A DNA stretch of 64,000 bases from Anniella stebbinsi. Taxonomy: Eukaryota > Chordata > Lepidosauria > Squamata > Anniellidae. Both the position numbers and the translations under genes were made by a program. The notes under the pieces are model-generated. The model had not been told where the DNA came from, ran no database searches, and saw only the letters and a program-made list of their open reading frames with translations. Shown here piece after piece: positions 52,001 to 62,700 of the stretch; positions within the stretch are counted from its first letter, which is position 1, and each line of letters starts with the position of its first letter. The stretch lies in assembly GCA_029215795.1 (NCBI GenBank), contig JARDYH010000001.1, positions 7,806,001 to 7,870,000 on the forward strand, given 5' to 3'.

Positions 52001-53601
52001 GGAAATTAGGAGTAATTTTAAAACTTTTTTTTTAAAAAAGAAGTATCTGAACTTATAAAGGCATTTATACTTTACAGATGAAAATTACTGTAGTACAGCC
52101 CGATCCTGTGTACTCAGAAGTAAGGCATGCTCTGTTCAGCTGAGTGTGCTGCTTTTGGTGAGCAAATATCCAGGGAGGTGGGTTGACCTACCTGCAGCTG
52201 TTGGTGCTAACAGCTAAATGAAACCTCCCGCTTTTGGGACAGGCTACCTCTGAATGCAGTCTTGTGAAGAGTCCCACAGAGAGGAGTGAATTGGGATAAT
52301 AGTTTTAATATAGTTTATTGGTTGGCAAAGGAGGTTTTGCCCATTCACAGATGAATGGAAATTAAATGAAGGTAATGTTACCCTTCATTATGAATTATGC
52401 ACCGAAAACAGAAGGAAGCTGGGGAGCGGGGCAGCACTGGCGTTTGGAAAGCAGGAGGGGTGGAAACCCCTCCTGTGATGCCATCAGCCTGGACTGCAAC
52501 TTTGCATGTATTGACAGGAAAGATGTCTTGCAGGAGAGATCCAGAAGCTTTACTTATACGTTGTTCTCACATGCTTTATGTATAGGGCGACCATATGGAA
52601 AGGAGGACAGGGCTCCTGTATCTTTAACAATTGTATAGAAAAGGGAATTTCTATGGGTGTCATTTGTATGCATGCAACACCTGGTGAAATTCCCCCTTCA
52701 TCACAACAGTTAAAGCTGCAGGAGCCCTGCCCTCTTGACCATATTAAAAATATACAAAAAAACTGTGAAAGATACAGGAGCCCTGTTCTCCTTTTCATAT
52801 GGTCACCCTAGGACAGGGCTCCTGTATCTTTTATAATTGTATAGAAAAGGGAATTTCAGCAGGTGTCATTTGTATGCATGCAGCACCTGGTGAAATTTCC
52901 TCTTCATCACAACAGTTAAAGCTGCGGGAGCCCTGCCCTCTTTTGTATATGGTCACTCTATACTATTTATGTATAGCTATGTATAGCTGTGCATCACTTG
53001 CAAAGAAGATCACATCCAGGAAAGACCAATGGGGATATTGCAGAATGTCTTTCTGCTTTCTGCTCCTCTTCCCCCCCCCCCCACAGATGAAGAGTGGAGC
53101 AGAAGTATCCACATGGCCAAATGGCTTACAGATACCAATGAGATGATCTGCTCTAAAGAAGAATCCAGACCCCTTGCATCTTCTTTAGTCCTGCAGTATA
53201 AATAAAATGGGAATGAAAGAAGGATTTGGGCAACCAGGCTGGATGAACCAAACTTCCAGCAGAATCTGTTCTTCTACCAGGTAAAAGGAAGGTTTACAGG
53301 TCAGGGATACTTTTGTAAGAAAGAGAGAGGAGAGTTTCCAGGAAGGGAATGGTGTAAAATCTGAAAGCAGAAGGAGAGAAAGAGACTGTTGCTTTCAGGC
53401 AGGCAGAATATTTAGTTCTTCAATAAGGTTTGCATTCAACAAGAAGTAAAAAGCAGAGTCTCTAAGAGTCTGGGGAATGGGGAGGGGGCTTACCTCTGCC
53501 CTTTCCCTGCTGAGATGCACCATGACAGCAGAAGATTCGTGGATTTCGCTCCCGTCGTAGACGCCACAGCCGGAGAGGATCACAGCCACTTTCTTGCCCA
53601 T
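49045..53601 (-). CDS. ES1/ElbB-family protein (GATD3-like), four exons
   Basis: In transcript order the exons are 53601-53494, 51276-51105, 50053-49852 and 49237-49045 (TGA at 49047-49045), for 224 aa; all introns are GT-AG on the minus strand. The protein is a class I glutamine-amidotransferase-like (DJ-1/PfpI fold) member. [20 protein letters not shown] at residues 1-20 is the ES1/ElbB signature. [14 protein letters not shown] follows near 89-102, and GLCCISP places a cysteine at the nucleophile-elbow position (135/136). The bacterial relative ElbB has been described as a glyoxalase; the vertebrate role is uncertain, so I assign no reaction. Human GATD3 and fish ES1 carry a mitochondrial presequence, but here the catalytic-domain start MGKK is the initiator and no presequence is visible upstream in the exon. 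This suggests a cytosolic paralogue. Confidence 0.92.
50577..50895. mobile_element. hAT-type foldback MITE, copy 2 (two arms)
   Basis: A head-to-head pair of arms lies in ES1-like intron 2, between the exons at 49852-50053 and 51105-51276. Each arm contains the internal inverted pair 'agggctcctgtatctttaacagttg' / 'caacagttaaagctgcaggagccct'. Outer ends read 'tagagtgaccctacag' and 'catagggtcacccta'. Confidence 0.85.
51493..51657. mobile_element. hAT-type foldback MITE, copy 3 (single arm)
   Basis: One arm runs from 'tagatacaaaagagggcagggctcc' to 'gagccctgtgctccttttccatatggtcacctta', in ES1-like intron 1. Confidence 0.8.
52582..52968. mobile_element. hAT-type foldback MITE, copies 4 and 5 in tandem
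   Basis: One element (52582-52810) starts 'tagggcgaccatatgg' and ends 'catatggtcacccta'. A further arm follows immediately (52811-52968), ending 'tatatggtcactcta'. Both have the internal GGGCTCCTG...CAGGAGCCC inversion. Confidence 0.8.
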
Positions 53602-53700
53602 AGTCAGAGAGGATGAGAACTCAGCAGCTACAAGTGGTGTTGGGCTGATCTTCCTGGAAGCCTTTATAGGCTAAAGTCCCGCCCCAGGCTGGTCTGGGCA
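53602..53700 (-). promoter_or_regulatory. TATA-type promoter of the ES1-like gene
   Basis: On the minus strand a CCCCGCCC-type GC box (about 53680-53686) is followed by TATAAA at 53668-53663, some 62 bp before the ATG. This predicts transcription start near 53635 and a very short 5' UTR. The TATA box contrasts with the CpG promoters of the neighbours and hints at tissue-specific expression. Confidence 0.7.
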
Positions 53701-53950
53701 TGGCCTTTACTGGCAGGAAAATTTCCATCCCCTCCAGCCAGGTAGAGGCTGCAGATGTCTCTAGACTGGTTCCGCAAATGGCTTCCTCTCTTTCCTGGCC
53801 TGGGGACATCCCGGCTGGCTTGAGCTCATTTATGACACAGAAACCAGCTGTGGCTCAGCTCATTCCAGACCAGCCAGCATGAGCCCTTGGGGTCCTGGTG
53901 TTGCTGAACCTCACAGCCCAAGGGGTGCTTTCCAGGAACACTTGCAACAC

Positions 53951-54124
53951 GTAGGGTGACCATATGGAAAAGAGGACAGGGCTCCTGTATCTTCAACAGT
54001 TGCATAGAAAAGGGAATTTCAGCAGGTGTCATTTGTAGGCATGCAGCACCTGGTGAAATTCCCTTTTCTATGCAACTATTAAAGATACAGGAGCCCTGTC
54101 CGCCTTTCCATGTGGTCACCCTAT
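53951..54124. mobile_element. hAT-type foldback MITE, copy 6 (single arm)
   Basis: It runs from 'tagggtgaccatatggaaaag' to 'ccatgtggtcaccctatg', about 172 bp, a compact internal palindrome. Flanks 'tgcaacac' and 'tgcaatgc' are similar but not identical. Confidence 0.85.
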
Positions 54125-54320
54125 GCAATGCTATATGGTGTGTGTGTGCAAGCCAGGATTTTCACCCGCACATCCTCTGCCACATTCCAACCGCAATGGG
54201 TTCTCTAGTTCTTCCGAACAGTGACCAGCCAGATACTCTATTGGGAAGTCCACACGTACGGCAAAGTGACACACTCTTTCTACAGAAGTAACCAGTGCTC
54301 ACTGACACTCTCAAAGAACA

Positions 54321-54321
54321 C

Positions 54322-54355
<34 letters not shown>
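54321..54355. repeat. (TAA)n microsatellite
   Basis: About twelve TAA units, between the ES1-like promoter and the CpG island of the next gene. Confidence 0.95.
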
Positions 54356-54356
<1 letters not shown>

Positions 54357-54499
54357 CCCCCTAATATTGGCATAGTACTTTCAAGTGTTCAAAGAGCTTC
54401 CGATACCTTATCCAGATGTCACCCTTATCTCACCCTGTAAGGGAAGGTCTGTCTCATTACGGGAAGACAATGCAAGTCAGTAGTCTGACCCTGCCTAAG

Positions 54500-54772
54500 G
54501 CAGTGCAGGGTGTGGATGGCGGCTGGGGGCAGGAACTCCGTGGGTGGGAGGCGCGTCTGCCCCCCCCCCCCGCACGCCCACCTGCCCTCCCACGGCCGGT
54601 CCTCCTTCCTCCTCCTCCCAGGTTCCAGCCTCCCCGGCCTCTCTCCTTCAAAAGGGCGCGTGCAGCCGGCGAAAGGCAAGAGGCAGCCCGCGCTCCAAGG
54701 CAGTCCCGGGGCCTCCGAGCGAGCCTCCTGCGCGTCCAGTTCGCCGGGGCTCGTGGCCGGGCCGGCCAGGCG
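54500..54772 (+). promoter_or_regulatory. CpG-island promoter of the transporter-YrdC gene
   Basis: GC- and CpG-rich sequence runs from about 54500 to 54980 and spans the first exon. It includes a 12-base C run at 54560-54571. No TATA box is seen. The ES1-like promoter is about 0.9 kb away and points the other way, so the two genes are divergent. Confidence 0.65.
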
Positions 54773-56585
54773 ATGACAGCCGACGGGGCGCGCGGGGAGT
54801 CGCTGCACCAGTCCGTGGGGCTCCTGAGCATCGCCGCCGGTGAGCGAGCGAGCAGCAGCCGGCGCGCTCTTCCCTGTGTCCTGGGGGTGGCGGGGAGCGG
54901 GGCCCCGCAGGCGCTGCGCGGGGTCCCCCCGGGGCCAGGGTTGCTTCGAAGTAGGGGCCGCGCCATGTCCGTCTAGAAAAACCGCCAGGAATCAGAAAAG
55001 AGAGATAATAATGTCACATCCCAAGAATGTCCCCCAGCAAGGAACCGCTGGGACAGTTGGTTTATCCTTTGCAGGTAGTCTATATGCTATTTTATTAGTA
55101 TTCCAGGTGGCTGGGACGTTTTCAGTGGAGGGACAGGGCAGGCAAGTGTGTTGGTGACTTTTGGGAGGGGGTAATTTTGTTCCCTACTTTGTGAGGAGGG
55201 TTTTTTGTTTCTTCCCAGCCCTTTTTCCTTTGTATGTGGGGTCTTTTTAGAACACTACAGGCGTCCTAGGCAGGGACTGTCTTGTTTTAAGGAGGGGTGG
55301 GATAACCCCATTATACAAAACACAAATTCGCTGCATCTTTCTGCAGGGAGGCTTCTGTCTCCTCCATTAGGTGGGGAAAGTCTGGGGAAATTTGTCTTTA
55401 TAGTCCATTTTTTCCAAGGCACAGCCCTTTGCCCTGTCCTATTCACTACCTGTTTATTTTCCTTTTATGCTGCTCAGCTTCCCTTAGAGCTGGCCCTACC
55501 ATTAGGCAGGTAGAGGTAGCTGCTTTGGGCAGCTGATTTTAGGCGTCATGGAAGGCCAGCAAAATGTTGGTTATTTACTGTGCGATCCTATGCAGGTTTA
55601 GACAGAAAGAAGTCCAAATGATGCCCGGCTTTCACTAGCCAATCATGCTGGCTGGAGAATACTGGGAGTGGTAGGGCTTTTATTCTGTTTAGACCTGTGA
55701 AGGATTGTAATTTATTGTGACTGCATTTTTCTTCCCAGAGATGGAGAGAGGTACTTGTGGGATATTCTGCATTCTGCACCAAAAGAACTGGGCTGGCCTT
55801 GGGTACTCTCTGCACCATGACTTGGGTGGGTGGGAGATATCAATTCCTGCTCCATCTCAGACAGGAAAATGTCTTGGGCAGGCCTTGCTTACTCAACCTG
55901 CTCTGTCACCTTTCCTTTGTTTATTTAATTTCCATTTTCATCCTGATCTCAGTTTCCCTGTTCTTTGCAACCGCATAAAGGGCCAGCAACTCTGGGAAGG
56001 GCCTGCAGAGCTCTCCGGTTTTCCTAATATCGGTTTCAGAGCATCCCCCCCTCTCCGCTCTTTCATTGCAGGCTCTCTTTTACTCGCAGTCCACTTCTAC
56101 AGCTCCACGAGGCTGACCCCTCTACTCTCCAGCACGGCTCTGGGGGTCCTCCTGGTCCTTGTATCACTTCTCGTGGGATATGTAGGTAAGAAAATTGCAG
56201 ACTCTTATCTCTAGGAGCGCATCTTTCAGAAGATGGCTCTCTGTCTGATCCGCTTCATATATATATATATATTCATACAAGCTTAACTGATCTTCGACAG
56301 ACCCTTGATGCTTCTTAAGAACCCAAACCCAGTCCTAGCACTGAAATCACTGGGAATCCTAGCATTTATAGAAACCAGGGTTGGATACCTTCCCCCACCC
56401 CCCTTCAGTTCTGCTTCCACTAGAAGGGAATATGGTAGGGGCTGCATGCAGCAGGAAGGGTACCAGAGACAGTGGTGGGCCTGGCCAGACCCACCTGGCA
56501 TATTCTCTTGCTTTCTTGATCATCACCACCTTGACCTGTTTGCATCTCTGTTTCTCTTTTAGAAGGAAGGAAGGAAGGAAGGAAT

Positions 56586-56628
<43 letters not shown>

Positions 56629-56687
56629 CAGAGTGGGTTAGTGATTATCTTAAAAGAAGAACAATTTGCACTGCTGATAACCGCGCT

Positions 56688-56721
<34 letters not shown>

Positions 56722-59700
56722 GTGCACTCCACATGCCCACATCACATCCCCTCCATTCACAACACTCATTCAACACCTCATTGGCTCCCTGCCCAGGCAG
56801 GAAAACTTTGGAAAGCAGCAGTCCGGGAAGATCTGCACATTACAAAGTGTTCTTCAGTCCCTGCTGGATTTAAGCAGTGATCCTCATAGCTTAGCAAGTA
56901 GTTATTTGGCGTGCTGTGGGAACATGAAGGATGGGGAAGAAGATGCATGGGATGACCCTCTCTGGTTGCCATCCTCTGCCTGAAAATGGTGCCCCCCCCG
57001 CTACTTAAATAGCTGATTAGCAGGCTAGGGACCACAGCCAGGTGATAGGAGGGCCCCTGCGAGTCACCACAGACAGGCATCAGGTTGCCCATACATGACA
57101 TAAGTTACTGTTTATATAATGGAGGACGTGTGAGATAGTACACTGGTTCAGAGCAATGGCCCACCTAGCCCAGCATCCTGTTCACATGGGGCCAGCCAGC
57201 TGCCCCAACGGGAAGTCCACAAGCAGGACAGGAGGGCAGCAGGACCCATTTCCTGCTCGTGTTCCTCGTCAACTGCCATACAGAGGCGAAACTATCATTG
57301 CTCCAAAGCAAACTTGGTTAAGAAGTAATGTCGGCTGGGTTTGTTTAGAATCTAAACTGTAGATGCTAAGAAATCTCATTAGGCCTGACAGGAAGTACAT
57401 TTTAACCTGTGAGGATATTATCCATTCATGATACTGATTAAAATTTGCAGCCCTAGAGTTCTGGAAAGCCTTCACGGTTAGGGTGACCATATGCAAAGGA
57501 GGATAGGGCGCCTGTATCTTTAACGGTCACACAGAAAAGGGAATTTCAGCAGGTGTCATTTGCATGCAGGCAGCACCTGGTGAAATTCCCTCTTCATCAC
57601 AACAGTTAAAGCTGCAAGAGCCCTGCCCTCCTGGCCAGATACAAAAGAGGGCAGGGCTCTTGCAGCTTTAACTGTTGTGATGAAGAGGGAATTTCACCAG
57701 GTGCTGCCTGCATGCAAATGACACCTGCTGAAATTCCCTTTTCTGTGCAACTGTTCAGGATACAGGAGCCCAGTCCTCCTTTCCATGTGGTCATCCGACT
57801 TCACTTCACCCAAGTGTTGCCTTTTCTCTTCTGACAGGGGTGCGGAAGAGCCTCCGAAATGCCTCCCTGTTTGTGTCCCTCTGCCTGACCATCTCGGTGC
57901 TCTGGTGTGGCTACGGAGTGATCCAGATCCTCGCCGGGCAAGAGGTCCTCCATGATGCTGTTGACTTGCGCAACGCAACGGTTCCGGGGCTAGTGGCCTT
58001 TTGTCTGGGGCTGCTCCTTATCGGCCTGGTGGGCTTTGTCCAGAGAGACGTCCCCCTGGGCATGGTGGCTTCCGCCATCTCTCTCGCCTGCGCCCATGAA
58101 ATTGCTGCATTCTACGATGCGGCCTTTGGCTCTGCTGCTGTGGCTTGCTATTACATGGTTGCCTGTCTCGTGGGCGGCTACGTCGTGATGGGCAGGTGCC
58201 TCTTCTTCCTCAGCAAAGACACCGTCCACCTGCCCGGCACTGACTTGGCAAAAAGAAAACCCAAGAATAGCCAGAAGCTGGCCAGTGGTACAGGCATAAA
58301 TGATTTCACTCCAGTTGGCTTGATCCTGAACATGCTGATGGCCAGCGTCTTTGGCTGCCGGATCCTAGGGGTGACCGGGGATCTCTTTGTAGGGCAGGTC
58401 CCCTGGCTATGGGCGGGAGGGCTCTACCAACTCGGGGTCTCCATCTCCTCCTATCGCACTCTGGATGCCCTGACTGCCACATTCTTTGGTTTCACCGCCC
58501 TCCTGAAGTTTGGGGGAGGCTATTCCCTCTTGATCTTACTCTGGTTGCCCGAGGAGCCCACGTTCCCTGTTCCCTTCTGGGTGGCCTTCGCTGTTCTCCT
58601 AGCTGCCTTGGCACTTTTTGCCGCTATTGGCAGCCTGGCTGATGGCCTCTATGTGCTCTTCTATGTGGCCTGGTGCATTTCGCTAGCATCCCACCCGCGA
58701 GGCTTTTTTGCAGGTGGTCCTCAGGGTATGGCCGTGGCCATTTTTGTGGCCTCGGCCCTCCTGGCCTTCGTTCAGCTCTACAACGGGAATGCGAGCATCC
58801 AAATCCCACGGGGGGAACGGGCACTCCGGGCCTTGCTCTCGCGCCTCCGTGGTTGCAGGCTCCGGGAGGGGAAAGGCCTCCACGCCCCTTACCTGGGCTA
58901 CTCGAAGTACGCTGATGCCGAGGCGCTGGGCTACGCGTGCAGTGTGCTTGCTTCTTTTGCCATCACTGTGGCAGCCGAGCCAAAGTCCCTGCTTGCTACA
59001 GTAGTCATACCGTGGCTGGTGGTGGCTGGAGGGATCTTGAAGCTTTTGTGTGGCTCTGTGGCCTTCTCCCGTGGCAAGACCTTGGAGAGCAGCGCCTTCA
59101 CCCTCTATGGGTTCATGTGGATCATCTGGGGCTTCGCCAGATATGGAGGGCTGTACAGCTCTGCCCGGGGATTCCAGGTTGCTGTGGGCATTGCCTCCCT
59201 CATGCTCTTCAATGCCTTCCTTGTCCTCTGCACCCTCTTCCTGAGCATCTCCTGGTTTGTTTACTCCCTCACCTTCGAGCTCATCCTCATTAGCTTCCTG
59301 TTAGATGCTCTCGGTGCCACCTCAGCTGGCTACGATATTGCCGTCACCTTCATCTTTGGCCTGGTTAGCTTCTACTGCTTCTTGTCTGCCCTGGTCAACA
59401 AGACTTTCGAAAGCCCCCAGCTGCCCACGGGACGTCCCATTGTGAGGCTCAGCGGCTTTGGGGGAGGAAGTGCCAACTGCCTCCACTTGCCGGCCAGGAA
59501 AGCTGCTTCAGTCAAGAAAGTGGCAGGTGAGGAAGCCGTATTGCCTACTGTGAGGCAGGGCTGATTCACGGCTTTGGTTATGAAAAGGCTCTCAAACTGT
59601 TCTCAAGGTAAGGTGACCATATGGAAAAGAGGACAGGGCTCTTGTATCTTTAACAGTTGTATTGAAAAAGGAATTTCAGCAGGGGTCATTTGTATACACG

Positions 59701-62700
59701 CAGCACCTGGTGAAATTCCCTCTTCATCACAAACAGTTAAAGCTGCAGGAGCCCTGCCCTCTTTTGCATCTGGTCAAGAAACAGGGCTCCTGCAGCTTTA
59801 ACTGTTTGTGATGAAGAGGGAATTTTACCAGGTGCTGCGTGTATACAAATGACCCCTGCTGAAATTCCTTTTTCAATACAACTGTTAAAGATACAAGAGC
59901 CCTGTCCTCCTTTTCACATGGTCCCCGTATCTCAAGGGATATCTTAAAAAATTATTTGAGAGTGTGTGCATCTGCCTGTTCACCACTTTTGAGAAAGTTC
60001 AGGTCAGCAGCGTTCACTTTGGGTCTGATTTTGTGCATTCAGACCTATTTCACCATCCCTTAGAACTTTTCCTTTTAGAGATCGCCCTCCCTTCTGATGT
60101 TGCCTTTCCCCCTTTGTTTGTCAGGATTTGATATGACCACAATGCCCCTTGCAAGATAGTGGGCCTGTTCAGAAGACACCTTAAACCCTGTTGGTTAAGG
60201 CTTTTGGTTAAGCAGCAGGGTTTAAGGTGTCTTGTGTGATGCATTTTGCTACACCCTGCTCACTCACTAACCACAGTCGGACCATCTGCAGCGGGGTTAG
60301 TGGCTCTAACCATGGCTTAAAGTGTTGTGTGCGATAGCACTGCTCGTGGTTAGTGCTAACCCTGAGAACCACATTTTCACTGATCACAGAGCCTGAAGTA
60401 TCATCTGAACAGGCCCAGCTTATCTTGGTACCCATGCGAGCATTCCTTCTGGGGCTAAATGCAGCTCTGTGGGAGGCAGTTTTCATTGGGATTGTGGTGG
60501 GGGAGGAAAGAGTTAAGTTAACCCTGCCCCCCAGCACACTCTGTTTACTGATCCTGCTCAGGCCTTCCCATTCAAAAAAGGCATGCTTGCAAGGTTTAGC
60601 ATCACACAAAGTTTGGCCCTAATTAAAATAGGCTTTGCAGCGGAAGATTGGCTGGTCCCACTCAGAGCTCCTCATGTGGTTTCAGCGCCTTTATGTTTTC
60701 CTAAACCCACATTGCTAAGCTAGGGTGACCAGATAAAATCCAGGTCAGGGCTCATGTAACTTTAACAGTTATAGAGAAAAGGGAATTTCAGCCAGTGTCA
60801 TTTGTATGCAATTAGTTCCTGGTGAAATTCCCTCTTCATCACAACAGTTAAAGGTGCAGGCACTATACTAGAGTGACCATATACAAAAGAAGACAGGGCC
60901 CCTGCAACTTTTACAGTTGTGATGAAGAGGGAATTTCACCAGGGACTAATTGCATACAAATGACACCGACTGAAATTCCCTTTTCTACACAACTGTTAAA
61001 GTTACAGGAGCCCTGACCTGGATTTTATCTGGTCACCCTATGCTAAGCAATATAGGATGAGGGCTTGAGAGGCAATGTGGTGCAGTGGTTATGTTATGGT
61101 TAAAAACCATTCGGGTTCTTGGGCACTGCCACCAGGTAAAGTAACCTTTCTTTATCTACAGAAATGAGTGGCTTTATTGACCTAATTATGATATTATTTC
61201 TCTTCCGATATAGGCTAATCCTTTTATGTACAAGTCAGTATCAGAAGAAACTAGCTTAGCTCTCAACACTCACACCATCACAAAGCCTCTTTCATTCTTC
61301 CACTCACTTTTGTTGTGTTGTGTTAATTTAGAGACGTTAAACCAAATTACTTAAATTAGTCCCAGCTTGATGGGAAATTACAGTTATTACAAATCCCAAG
61401 GTCTTTTTAGATGGAAATGAGAAATATCACAAGGGATTTGTGGTAAACACCATGCATGTAACATTTATTGAATAAAACATAAGAACACAAGTGAAGCCAA
61501 GCATGTGCAGAGAACATAATATTAAAACAAAGAATAATACAAATAATATCGATCATCCACCCTGGGGCTTTCCGAGTGTGTAGACAGCCCCTTGGTCGAA
61601 GGTGACCTTTTAGCAGGCAACTCTGTTTTTCCCTTCTCCGATTAGGAATTCCCATCGTCCTGGAAAACACCCAACTTCTTTTATATTTTGTGGGAACCTA
61701 ATCTTTCCACAGTCATCCAAACCCTAATTATTTAGCTTGATATAAAACAGACGTTAATATCTGCACTTAGTTGGGTTCAGATGTGTCTTGGAAATCATTT
61801 ACCAACTAGCTACGCAGGGGATGCCTAGATCAGCAAAATAATAAAACCATAAGGAGCACCATCGTGGCTCCCATGTGTCTATGGCCTGCCATGGTTATTT
61901 CTTGACCCCTGGCTCTTGTTGCAGATATAATGAAGATGGGAGGGGCCTGTGGGATCCCCACGGACACGGTGTATGTACTTGCCGCAGCCTGCAACCGGCC
62001 TGATGCTGTGGAGAAGGCTTACAAGTAAGGGGTGGATGTGTGGATGCAGCCCCAAGATAGGGGTTCCTCAATGATCACTGTTTATGCTCCAAAGTTATTG
62101 ACAGAAATCTTTGCAGCCGATGGTAACCAGCTGCACAGATCTCGGACACACTCCTCTATGGGTTCCCACCCTTCTTCCCCAGAGCTTATTTTGCAAGTGT
62201 GCATCTATACACACATATATCGGAACACAGGAAGAGCTGTCCTGGATCAGACCAAGTATCAATCTAGTCCAGCATTCTGATCACACAGTGGTCAACCCGA
62301 TACACCAGTGGGAAACCAATAAGCAGGATATGAGTGCAGCAGAACCCAATGAGCACACATATGCCCAGCTCCCCTCCCAGTGTGGGGTGACCATATGGAA
62401 AGGAGGACAGGGCTCCTGTATCTTTAACAGTTGTATAGAAAAGGGAATTTCATGAAATGTAATCAGAATACTAAGGATTTAATTACTATGTTACTAACTG
62501 CAGCAAGATTAATAATAGCAAGGAAATGGAAGATGAAGGATAACTATCAAATGGTTGAGTGGTATAAAGAGGTATGGGATATTGCTATTGATGACAAACT
62601 AACATGTAATATTAAAGTAGAAAAGGGAATATGTAATAGAAATAAATTTGAAAATCTATGGAAATTATTTTTAGAGCATGTATTGTAGAGAGGGAAAGGA

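Larger units (their letters stand above)
59527..61924 (+). other. Intron 3 of the transporter-YrdC gene
   Basis: It separates the membrane-region exon from the YrdC exons. It holds MITE copies 8 and 9 and otherwise nothing I recognise. Reading through the donor gives a 12-residue in-frame tail ending at TGA 59562-59564. Confidence 0.7.

Noticed and set aside
52550..52811. Recurrent '[16 protein letters not shown]' open frames in several places from 44 to 63 kb
   Set aside because: They are translations of the palindromic hAT MITE; the same peptide appears on both strands because of the inverted arms.
57990..58229. Antisense open frames over the large transporter exon
   Set aside because: They are shadows of a long, biased, hydrophobic coding exon; no domain or promoter supports them.
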